Shown here: positions 45,660 through 54,786 of the stretch, piece after piece | Position numbering within the stretch: the first letter of the stretch is position 1 | Layout of the letters: every line of letters begins with the position of its first letter | NCBI RefSeq assembly: GCF_024166365.1 | Contig: NC_064820.1 | Coordinates: 136,420,001 to 136,484,000, forward strand | Length of the DNA: 64,000 bases | Source: Elephas maximus indicus | Lineage: Eukaryota; Chordata; Mammalia; Proboscidea; Elephantidae | Direction: 5' to 3' | Notes under the pieces: model-generated | Told to the model about the DNA's origin: nothing | The model's input: only the letters and a program-made list of their open reading frames with translations | The model's database searches: none | Position numbers and translations under genes: made by a program

Positions 45660-46560
45660 TAATCATAATGGAAAGGACTGATAAACTGGATTAATTAAAA
45701 TTAGGAATTTCTTTTCATCAAAAGAAATCACTAAGAGAGTAAAAAGCCATGCCAAGAATCAAAGTAGATACTTCCAGCCTGCAAAGACTCATCCAAGAAT
45801 AAAAAACCGTTTTAAATCACTAAGAAAACAAGCCAATTAAAAATTCAGCAAAAAGATATGAAAAGACATTTCATAAAAAGTAGATACGCAAACTGTCGAT
45901 CGAAATGATGATATGCCATTGGAAGATTTAAATTAAATTTAGAAATTATTATACAGCCACTTGATGTCTAAAATGAAACATACCAGCAATACCAACTAGA
46001 ACTCTCATATACTGCAAGCAGGAGTGTGCATTAGTATTTATCTACTTTGGAAAACTGTTTGGCAGTATCTAAGTTGGGCACATGCATGTTTCAAGACCAA
46101 ATAAGTCCACTTTTAGGTATATAGTTAAGAGGAATGTGTAAGTCAGTGTCCCAAAAGATATGTGTAAGAATGTTCATAGCAGTATTAGTTATAATAACCC
46201 CAAATTGGAAACAAGTGAAATATCTATCAACAGTAGAGCGGATACATTGTGGTATACCCACTCTTTGAAATACTGTAGAGCAACGAAAATAAACATATTA
46301 CTATTATATACAAAACCATGGGAAAATTTCATAGACACTAATGAGTAAATAAAGCCAGATGCAAATGAATATACAGTGTACAATTCCATTTATATAAAAT
46401 TCAAAAACAGATGAAACTAATCAAGATGTTAGAGGTCAGGATAGCAGTTACTTTGGTGGGGGAGAGGTGTGACTGGGAGAAAGCATAAAACGGACTTCTG
46501 GCAGTATATTTAATAGTGATTCACTTAATAATAACTCATCACGTGGATGTTGGTGGATGT
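45660..46560 (+). repeat. Old L1 3' part (ORF2 C-terminus and 3' UTR)
   Basis: CAGCAAAAAGATATGAAAAGACA, GGCAGTATCTAAGTTGGGCAC, TGTTCATAGCAGTATTAGTTATAATA and GATGCAAATGAATATACAGTG are L1M wording. Confidence 0.8.
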
Positions 46561-46978
46561 GTTAATAACCAGGCCAATCTCATTTTGTTTAAGCTTTAAT
46601 TAAAATGGAGTATATAACAAGGGCGTGACCAACATGCATGCCTCCAAAGCCTGCACACTTCTGTGGATGAAACACATTTTTGGCATGAAGGTTTTCAACA
46701 GGTAATAGGAGGAGAGGGCCAGATCACTGGTATGATTCACTGCCCAAAAGATAAAAATAGATGAATGGTTTGGAAATATTAATGTTTTGTTGTCATTTAC
46801 GTTTTTCTTGTCCTATGTTAAATACAGAGCACTTATACTGACTCATGGAAAAAGACAGAACCTTCTTTTCAGCTATGTGACTGAAAGGCTTAGAGTCCAC
46901 ATTATGGGGACCAGGAGGCTTTTCTGTATTTGTCAAAATCTTATAATTCTTGTGATGCCATGATCCTAAAATGTAATC
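46561..46978. other. SRFBP1 intron, unassigned
   Basis: No feature recognised. Confidence 0.5.
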
Positions 46979-47030
46979 ATACATATATATATAACATATA
47001 TATATACCCATAAACATATACATATATATG
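46979..47030. repeat. (AT)n-rich simple repeat
   Basis: Runs of CATATATATATA. Confidence 0.9.
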
Positions 47031-47032
47031 TA

Positions 47033-47220
47033 AAAAACAAACAAAAACCAAAAACAAAACAAAACAAATCCATTGCCCTTGAGGGGATTCCGACTCATAG
47101 GGGCCCTATAGGACAGAACAGAACTGCCCCACAGGGTTTCCAAACAGCAGCGGGTGGATTCCAATTGCTGACCTCTTGGTTGGCAGCCGTGCTCTTAGCC
47201 ATTGTACTACCAGGGTGCCT
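47033..47220 (-). mobile_element. AfroSINE, short form
   Basis: Long A/C-rich tail (AAAACAAAACAAAAC), GGGATTCCGACTCATAGGGGC, GTGGATTCCAATTGCTGACC on plus. Confidence 0.93.
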
Positions 47221-47249
47221 ATGTATACATATAGGACACATTTTGTCCT

Positions 47250-47470
47250 TTGGTTTTAACCTTTGGTTTTGTAGGCAGAAACTTGGGCTTAGATCTTGGA
47301 CCTGTCATTTTCTACTGACTGAACATGGGGCTTTTTGTTTTTTAAACTTTTCTGGGACTATTGTCTTACCTGTAAAATGATGTTATTATCATCCTCCCCA
47401 AAAGGTAACATATGTAAAGGACCTAACTTGTGCCAGACAATTGGTAGATGTTAATAAATATTAATTTGCT
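47250..47470 (+). repeat. MIR SINE fragment
   Basis: CTTACCTGTAAAATGATGTTATTATCATCC and GTGCCAGACAATTGGTAGATGTTAATAAATATTA are the MIR 3' half. Confidence 0.7.
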
Positions 47471-47928
47471 TTATCTTATCCTCTAGTTGGTTTATACGAT
47501 TGTCTTTTATTTTCTACTAGAGTACATATTCTCTAGAAAATATACTGTCTTGTAATTTCTTCATATTCTACATAGTGCCAGCTGAATTCTATGATTGCAA
47601 AAGACACTGTTGAACTGGAATGCTCATGGAATTCTGGCAATAATATAAGACTTCTAGTCCCTACTCTAAAGGCTTAACGTATAGATGTTAGCAAGCTAAT
47701 TAACCTTTCTTCCCCCTTTCATCCTTTGGAAAACCAAGACACTATTACACACCCACAAACCACAAACGCAGCCACACATGCTTTCTCTCTGAGAGGGCTG
47801 TTAAGATCAGTTAAGAATGCATATGGAAATATTATGCTAGCTGTAAGATGTTACACAAATTAATTCACTCTGCGTGCTCTTCTGGTGGTAAAACAGCCCC
47901 AAATATGTAGAGCTCTATGTAAGAGACT
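47471..47928. other. SRFBP1 intron, unassigned
   Basis: No feature recognised. Confidence 0.5.
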
Positions 47929-48082
47929 GGAAACCCTGGCAGCATAGTGGTTAAGTGCTACAGCTGCTACCCAAGAGGTCGGCAGTTTGAATCTGTCAGC
48001 GCTCCTTAGAAGCTCTGTAGGGCAGTTCTACTCTGTCCTGGAGGATCGCTATGAGTTGGAATCGACTCGAGAGAAGTGGGTA
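47929..48082 (+). mobile_element. AfroSINE, short form
   Basis: GGAAACCCTGGCAGCATAGTGG head, GGCAGTTCTACTCTGTCCTGG, tail ATCGACTCGAGAGAAGTGG. AAGAGAC repeats on both sides suggest a TSD. Confidence 0.94.
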
Positions 48083-48510
48083 TATAAGAGACATACTTCC
48101 TATTTGGTTATTTTCCACTGAGCTCTTTTCCTGGGACAGGCTAAAAAATAACTACTCATTCCTGAATGACATTTTGCTGCCAACCTTATTTTTGTTTTAG
48201 AGGTTTTATTAGCTCACTTTGATACCGAAGAACTTGGATACAACAGAAGGAAATCATAAATAAAATAGCAACAAAACACCTGAAATCAAGTAGCTTGTAA
48301 GGACTCTGAAATGATTCTTCAGCAGAGAAGTTTGACTTACTCTAAACCCCTCAAGGGCTCCATCAATAACTTTGATGTAATAGACCTGTTTTCCCTTTCT
48401 TCCTCTCTTTTTTTTTCTTCTCTTCCTTTTGTTTAGAGGAAGGTACAAAAAGGGCAGAAATTTTCAGGTCTTACTTGAAAATATTTGATCCTAAATTTTC
48501 TGTCTGAATG
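48083..48510. other. SRFBP1 intron, unassigned
   Basis: Contains a pyrimidine-rich stretch near 48390-48430. No gene. Confidence 0.5.
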
Positions 48511-49268
48511 ACAGGCAGTCCCCAGGTTATGAACTCAGGTTGGGCAACTTTCATATTTGCCCTTTAAAGTTATGTATATTTGTCCTTAATTTGAAACAAG
48601 TGAACTAACACTTACGTGCAACAAATTCATCACAATAACCTTCACTTACTGCACGTGCAGCTTTTAAATAACTGCAAAGGTTTTGAAGCTTTTCTTGCAC
48701 TAAAGTAAGGCTAAACACTTTTCAACTGCATCATATGTATGCGAAAGCTAGACCAAAAAAGAACTGAAAAAAAGAAAGAAGGCCAAAGAACTGATACCTT
48801 TGAATCATGGTGTTGGTGAGGAATACTGAATATACCATCGACTGCTAGAAGAATGACCGAATCTCTCTTGGACGAAGAACAGCCTGCATGCTCCTTGGAA
48901 GCAAGGATGGTGAGACTTCGTTTCACATAATTTGAACATATTATCAGAAGCTACCAGTCTCTGGAGAAGGACATCATACTCAGTAAAGTAGAGGGTCAAT
49001 GAGAAAGAGGATGATTCTCAACGAGATGGACTAATACAGTGGCTGCAATAATTGGCTCAAGTACAGTAAGAATTGTGAGGATGGCACAGGACGGGGCAGT
49101 GCTTCATTCTGTTATACACAGGATCACTATGAGTCAGAGTCAGAACCGACTACCACACCTAACAACAAGGCTAAACAAGAACTATACGCACCTATTCGAA
49201 CTTACCTACAAATTCGACTTAAAGACACAGTTGGGGCGGATCTTGTTCATAACCCAGGGACAACCTGT
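48511..49268 (+). mobile_element. DNA transposon with terminal inverted repeats, split by an RTE insertion
   Basis: The left end ACAGG..GTCCCCAGGTTATGAAC (48511-48534) and the reverse complement of the right end (49268-49245, ACAGG..GTCCCTGGGTTATGAAC) agree at about 20 of 24 positions. Removing the RTE (48718-49166) and one TSD leaves an element of about 298 bp. A TA follows the right end, hinting at a Tc1/mariner-like mechanism. No transposase is encoded. Confidence 0.72.
48718..49166 (+). mobile_element. RTE 3' fragment, 449 bp
   Basis: CTTTGAATCATGGTGTTGGTG, GGAGAAGGACATCATACTCAG and the tail ACCACACCTAACAACA. A perfect 11-bp TSD AAGGCTAAACA lies at 48707-48717 and 49167-49177. Confidence 0.93.
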
Positions 49269-49305
49269 ACTGTGATTAATCTCATGACTACAAATCTAGC
49301 CATAC

Positions 49306-49345
49306 AAAAACCAAACCCACTGCTGTCAGGTCGATGCTGAATCAG
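49306..49345 (-). mobile_element. AfroSINE tail fragment
   Basis: ACCAAACCCACTGCTGTCAGG and TCGATGCTGAATCAG on plus. Only about 40 bp of the tail remains. No clear TSD. Confidence 0.7.
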
Positions 49346-49647
49346 AAAATAAGCATGATAAGCTAATATAGACATTTGTTTTCCTATTTTTAGGATAAAT
49401 GACATTTCATACACTGGAAGGCTGACGACAGGGTTGGTTGTAGATGGAAGAGGATATCCTAAGTATCTGATTTCATACATATTACACATAGATTACTTAT
49501 ACTAACCTTATAAATAAAAACAATCTGGTAGAAAGAAAAAAACAAAACAGAAACAAAAGCAAGCCTAGGATATTTTAGATATTTTCAAGTTCAAGCCAAT
49601 TAATAAATATTGCCACGTCCTACTATTGTAAGTTTAAATGAAAACAT
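49346..49647. other. SRFBP1 intron, unassigned
   Basis: No feature recognised. Confidence 0.5.
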
Positions 49648-49657
49648 AACATTACTA

Positions 49658-49791
49658 AACCTGTTATCAAGTAGATTCTGAATCACAGCGACCCTGTAAG
49701 AGAGAGGAGAACTGCCCCATACGGTTTCTAAGGAGAGGCTGGTGGATTCGAACTATTGACCTTTTTGGTTAGCAGCCTGAACTCTCAATCC
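49658..49791 (-). mobile_element. AfroSINE, short form, head truncated
   Basis: AACCTGTTATCAAGTAGATTC and GGTGGATTCGAACTATTGACC on plus. A perfect 10-bp TSD AACATTACTA lies at 49648-49657 and 49792-49801. Confidence 0.94.
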
Positions 49792-49801
49792 AACATTACT
49801 A

Positions 49802-50238
49802 GGCAACTAAAAATAAACTGATTCTTACTCTTACCACAAACTAAACATTAATGAAATACTTTTAGAATTTAGCAAACAGAAAGTTCAAAAAAATTATTAC
49901 AGTAAAAATCTTAAATTATTATTTTTTAACTCTCAAGAAAAAACAAAGATGTATTCTGCCATATTTTTATACAATTACAACTAATCTACTCAACATGTTA
50001 ATATTTTTCTAGGATAAAGACTAAATCACAAATTTAAAACTGCAGTAGGGCTGAAATCTTTTTATATGAATCTTATGAAATAAGAATACTTACTGCAAAA
50101 TCATGCTAATATAAAATAAAGAGGCTGTTTATAAGACCATTCTCATTATTCTGGTGTTACTTTTCGAACAATCATAGAGACAACAACAAACAACTTCTCT
50201 CCCCCGGAAACAAACAAACACTTCATATGCCGGTCTCC
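49802..50238. other. SRFBP1 intron, unassigned
   Basis: AT-rich. No feature recognised. Confidence 0.5.
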
Positions 50239-50244
50239 TTACAA

Positions 50245-51989
50245 TGTTGTTGCTGTTAGGTGTCCTTGAGTCAGTTCGGATTCATAACAACCCTACGTAA
50301 AACAGAACGAAACACTGCCCGGTCCTGCATCATCCTCACAATCACTGTTATGCTTCAGCCCACAGCTGCAGCCACTGTGTCAATTTATATCCTTGAGGGT
50401 CTTCCTCTTTTTCGTTAACCCTTTACTTTACCAAGCATGATGTTCTTCTCCAGGGACTGATCCCTCCTGATAACGTGTCCAAAGTATGTGAGATGTAGTC
50501 TTGCCACCCTTGCTTCTAAGCAGTATTTGGTTGTACTTCTTCCAAGACAGATTTCTTTGTTCTTTTGGCAGCCCATGCTATATTCAATATTCTTTGCCAG
50601 TACCATAATTGGAAGGCACAAATTCTTCTTCAGTCTTCCTTATTCACTGTCCAGCTTTACCAACATATGAGGCGACTGAAAACACCATGGCTTGGGTCAA
50701 GCCCACCTTTGTCTTCAGGGTGACATCTTTGCCTTTTAAACACTTTAAAGAGGTCTTTTGCAGCAGATTTGCCCAATGCAATGTGTCATTTGATTTCCTG
50801 ACTGCTGCTTCCATGGGTGTTGATTGTGGATCCGAGTAAAATGAAATCCTTGACAACTTCAATCTTTTTCCCATTTATCATGGTGTTGCTTACTGGTCCA
50901 GTTGTGAGGATTTTTGTTTTCTTTATGTTGAGGTGTAATTCATACTGAAGGCTGTAGTCTTTGATCATCATCAGTAAGTACTTCAAATCCTCTTCAGGTT
51001 CAGCAAGCAAGTTTGTGTCATCTGCATTTCGCAGGCTGTGAATGAGTCTTCTTCTAATCCCAATGCCTCATTATTCTTCATACGGTCCAGCTTTTCGGAT
51101 TATTTGCTCAGCATACAGGCTGAATAAGTACGGTGAAAGGATAAAACTCTAACCCACACTTTTCCTGACTTTAAACCAAGCAGTATCTTCTTGTTCTGTT
51201 CGAACAACTGTCTCTTGGTCTATGTACAGTTTCCTCATGAGCGCAATTAAGTGTTGTGGAATTCCCATTCTTTGCAATGTTATCCATAATTTGTTATGAT
51301 CCACACAGTTGAATGCCTCTGCAAAGTCAATAAAACACAGGTAACCATCTTTCTGGTATTCTTTGCTTTCAGCCAAGATCTGTGTGACACTGGCAATGAT
51401 ATCTCTCGTTCCATGTCTTCTTCTGAATCCAGCTTGAATTTCTGGCAGTTCCTTGTTGATGTACTGCTGCAATCGTTTTTGAAAGATCCACATTAAAATT
51501 TTACTTTCTGTGATATTAATGATATTATTCAATAATTTCTTCATTTTTGGGAACCCTTTCTTTGGAATGGGTACAAATATGGATTTCTTCCAGTCAGATG
51601 GCCAGGTAGCTGTCTTCCAAATTTCTTGGCAGAGACAAGTGAGCACTTCCAACACCACATCCATTTGCTGAAACATCTCCATTGGTATTCCGTCAATTCC
51701 TGAAGCCTTGTTTTTCGCCAATGCTTTCAGTGTAGCTTAGACTTCTTCCTTCTGTACCATTGGTTCTTGATCTTATGCTACCTTCTGAAATGGCTGAATG
51801 TCAACAAATTCTTTTTGGTACAGTGACTTTGTGTATTCCTTCCATCTTCTTTTGATGCTTCCTGCATTATTTAAGATTTTCCTTGTAGAATCCCTCAATA
51901 TTGCATCTTGAGGCTTGAGTCTTTTCTTCAGTTCTTTCAGCTCAAGAAATGCTGAACATATTCTTCCATTCTGGTTTTCTAACTCCAGG
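50245..51989 (-). mobile_element. RTE-clade LINE, 1.7 kb, with the best preserved RT frame
   Basis: The copy covers the RT domain to the 3' tail. A 190-codon open stretch at 51721-51149 reads IDGIPMEMFQ, then FVPIPKKG, ELPEIQAGFRRRHGTRDII (RT motif 2 region) and motif A CFIDFAEAFNCVDHNKLW. Beyond it the catalytic YADD is altered (ADD remains near 51030-51020), and further breaks follow. A 6-bp TTACAA repeat at 50239-50244 and 51990-51995 may be its TSD. It is 5'-truncated just upstream of the RT. Confidence 0.92.
51149..51721 (-). pseudogene. RTE reverse transcriptase fragment
   Basis: This is the longest readable RTE protein stretch (190 codons from an internal ATG). It covers the N-terminal half of the RT: fingers motifs with PKKG and ELPEIQAGF, then motif A with two of the expected acidic residues. 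In the normal RTE protein this follows an endonuclease domain, and together they carry out target-primed reverse transcription. Here the frame ends at a stop before the catalytic YADD region, so the fragment is not functional. A typical RTE polyprotein has roughly 1000 residues. Confidence 0.85.
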
Positions 51990-52030
51990 TTACAACAGAT
52001 ACTTCAAAATTTAACATGTCTGATATCAAT

Positions 52031-52490
52031 GATCATGACTTGCCTATCAGCTTGTCATACTGCGGTGGCTTGTATGTTCCGTGGGGCTGGAATCTATGCT
52101 ATGAGTGTTTCAAATACTGGTACGGTCATCCATGATGGATAGGTTTCAGTGGAGCTTCCAATCTAAGACAGACTAGAAGAAAGGCCTGGAGATTTACTTC
52201 CTAAAATCAGCCAATGAAACCCTATGGATCACAACAGAACACTCCTTTGCTTGCTTTGGGCATGCCATCAGGAGGAATCAATTACTAGAAGAGGACATTG
52301 AGTTTGGTAAAGCAGAGCACCAAGAAAAGTATGGGAGACCCTCAATGAGATGTACTGGCATAACAGCCACAATGATGGACTCAAACATGCTGGTGATTGT
52401 GAGGATGATGCAGAACTGGGCGACATTTCATTTTGTTGTACACATAGTCGCCATGAGTCAGAATCTACTTGATGGCAGTTAACAACAACA
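52031..52490 (+). mobile_element. Non-autonomous RTE derivative (5' end fused to 3' end), 460 bp
   Basis: The left 210 bp match the RTE 5' terminus (CAGCTTGTCATACTGCGGTGG, GGTTTCAGTGGAGCTTCCAA, ACAGACTAGAAGAAAGGCC). The right 240 bp match the RTE 3' end (GGGCATGCCATCAGGAGGAA, ACCCTCAATGAGATG, GATGGCAGTTAACAACAACA). The join is near 52242. An 8-bp TSD ATATCAAT lies at 52023-52030 and 52491-52498, so the deleted unit itself inserted here. Repbase may hold it as an RTE1-N type element (recalled, unchecked). Confidence 0.85.
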
Positions 52491-52498
52491 ATATCAAT

Positions 52499-52779
52499 TA
52501 ATGGTAAAGAAGTGAGTGCAGTCTACATAAATGCAGAATTAGTATATTTTAAGGCTAGAAAAGATCTTAAATACCATTCAGTTTAACTACTTTGATGCTT
52601 GAATTTTCCCTGACACAGCTATTCTCAACTCTTGATATTTTAATATTCAACAACCTCTCGTATCTCTGCGAGGGCAATTAAAACTTACTGACATTAACTA
52701 TTACTAACATATGAGTGAACTGATGATTAGGATCGTTAGAAAGAAAGAAAATAGTAAAAAACTATTCAGTTATCTCTAC
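52499..52779. other. SRFBP1 intron, unassigned
   Basis: No feature recognised. Confidence 0.5.
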
Positions 52780-53330
52780 CAAGACTGTTTCACAACACAC
52801 GATTTACCAAGATAAACCATATCCTGGACCATGACACAAATCTTAACAAATTTAAAAGAAATCGAAAAAGTATGTTTTCAGATCATAACAAAATTAAACA
52901 AAAGAATAATAAAAATGTAACTAGAAAACCCCTAATTATTTGGAAATTATATAGCATACTTCTAAATAAACCATGGGTCAAAGAAGAAATTCTAAGAGAA
53001 ATTATATTTTACACTCAAAGAAAAGAAACACAACATATCGAAACTTATAGGCTGCAGCTAAAATAGTGCTTAGGGTGAAATTTAGTTATAGCATTAAATG
53101 CTCATGTAGAAAATAAGAAAGCTCTAAAACCAGTAATTTAAACTTCTACATTAGGAAACTAGAAAAGAGCAAATTAAACACAGAGCACAACAATGGAAAG
53201 AAATGATACAGATAAGAGTAGAAATCAATGAAAGTGACAACAGAAAAGCAGTAACAGAAAAATCAATGAATCGAAAAACTATTCTAAAGTGGAACTGGCT
53301 GGTATAAATACTGGCAACGTGAGTGGCAAT
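52780..53330 (+). repeat. Old L1 ORF2 fragment (after the endonuclease)
   Basis: CCTAATTATTTGGAAATTATA, CATGGGTCAAAGAAGAAATTC and AAATTAAACACAGAGCACAAC are L1 ORF2 wording. Frames are broken. Confidence 0.75.
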
Positions 53331-53837
53331 GAAAAAGAAGACAGAGTACAGGAGAAGTACTGTGGTGGGGTCCAAACAGCTGATGATCTGGTTAATAGTA
53401 CTGACTTTGCCACATAATATTATCTCATGCAGATCTTCTTGAGCTTCATTTGCAAAAAGGGGAGAAAACTAATCTTTCACAGCAAGAATACAGGAATTCA
53501 TGTTCATGAAAATGCTTTTAAATGATCAATAATAGTCTTTGTTTTAACTGGTAAGATTAATGGACAAATTATTATCTAACATATGAAATTTCATATTAAG
53601 TTCAACAGACCTTTAAGGACCTTGAAGGTGTGATATCACAGCAAAGCAAAATTCATAAATTACTATAAAATACTTTTCAGTGGCAATTCTGGACATCAAG
53701 TGGGAAAATCACAATATATTAATAATAATTAGCTTCTTGATACGTTTTCTCTTCAAGAAAACCAGTGACAGGAAAAAAAAAAACCAAGTAATACAAAGAA
53801 CTTTTCATAAAGCAAATACAATCTATTGCAGATATAC
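53331..53837. other. SRFBP1 intron, unassigned
   Basis: No feature recognised. Confidence 0.5.
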
Positions 53838-53909
53838 CTGTTTGCAGATTTTTTCAAAGTTTATGTCATCGCCAAGAGCGGATTTAGTTACTACATCAGG
53901 TTTCAACTC
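53838..53909 (-). CDS. SRFBP1: SRFBP1 coding exon (likely exon 4), ELKPD...INFEK segment
   Basis: This 72-nt exon encodes 24 residues, beginning [15 protein letters not shown] and ending with FEKICKQ. It matches the part of human SRFBP1 just after the N-terminal basic helix region (recalled as [15 protein letters not shown]...). The acceptor reads TTTCACAG and the donor CAG/GTAT, and both boundaries are phase 0, so it joins the next exon starting CCA (Pro). The exon is too short to stand out as an ORF and is recognised by homology plus splice sites. It is the most upstream SRFBP1 exon in the window. It sits about 19.4 kb from the next exon, across an intron loaded with RTE and SINE copies. 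Confidence 0.9.
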
Positions 53910-54298
53910 CTGTGAAAGAATAAAACAAAATACTTTTAGTTATAAGTCTCATTTTAAACTATTATTATTATGAGTTAAAATTCTTCCCATGTTTCACTAC
54001 AAGAAACTTATTAAATATCCTAATTTTTAGTATAGAATAACTCCTATCACAGCAAGAATTTTCATGCTACCACAAAAATCAAGGCAAAATGACTTTAAGA
54101 GCTAACCTTCCTAAGATAGTTAATTGAGATTCCAAGGAAGATAGAAAACTCAACTATGTGCCAGAAAACTGAGAGTAATTTATCCAGATTTATGTTAGAA
54201 AATTAAAAAACACAGAAACTAGAAAGAAAAATAAAATTACTAGCAATGTTTACATGGTTAGAATTTTTGTATATACCCTTCTGAAAGTTTCTCTAAAA
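53910..54298. other. SRFBP1 upstream intron, unassigned
   Basis: Polypyrimidine tract and acceptor of the exon at the left edge of the stretch. Nothing else. Confidence 0.5.
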
Positions 54299-54300
54299 TA

Positions 54301-54489
54301 CAGTAAAACCTGCAGAAGCCAGAACGTGCATAAGGCAGAAACCTGTCAGAGAAGGAAAACTCAAATATTTTCTACTAAAACGGGAGATAAAAAAGTGGTA
54401 AGACTGCACCCTGTCAAAGGCAGAAAACTTGGTGAGATCCAGAAAAACAAGGGACTTCTGTCAGGTTCCTGCTCTCATAGGCTTCACTG
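54301..54489 (+). mobile_element. MITE-like element (copy 2), 189 bp
   Basis: TA-flanked on both sides (54299-54300, 54490-54491). The ends CAGTAAAACC and GGCTTCACTG form a 10-bp inverted repeat with two mismatches. The body matches 27893-28081, same orientation. This fits a small Tc1/mariner or pogo/Tigger-type non-autonomous element. Confidence 0.75.
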
Positions 54490-54521
54490 TAATTTAACCT
54501 TGATACGCATTCCACTAAGTG

Positions 54522-54570
54522 GAAATCCTTGTGGTGTGGTGGTTAAGTGCTAAGGCTGTTAACCAAAACG
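54522..54570 (+). mobile_element. AfroSINE head fragment lacking the 3' part
   Basis: GGAAATCCTTGTGGTGTGGTGG and TGCTAAGGCTGTTAACCAAAA are the tRNA-like head with no body or tail after it. Confidence 0.75.
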
Positions 54571-54778
54571 AAGAAGCACAGCCTTGCTGAAACTTGATTT
54601 TAGGACTAATGACCTCAAGCACTGTAAGATAAAAAAATGAGTTATTTTAGCTACTTTAAGTTTGTGGCAGGTATACTGTTAACAAAAATAATAGGAAAAA
54701 AATACACTTTTTAACTCCTAGCAATCTTCAAAACGTAAAAGAATTCATTACACCATTTTATTTCAACAAGAACATGAC
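54571..54778. other. Unassigned intron sequence
   Basis: No feature recognised. Confidence 0.5.
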
Positions 54779-54786
54779 ATATAAAT

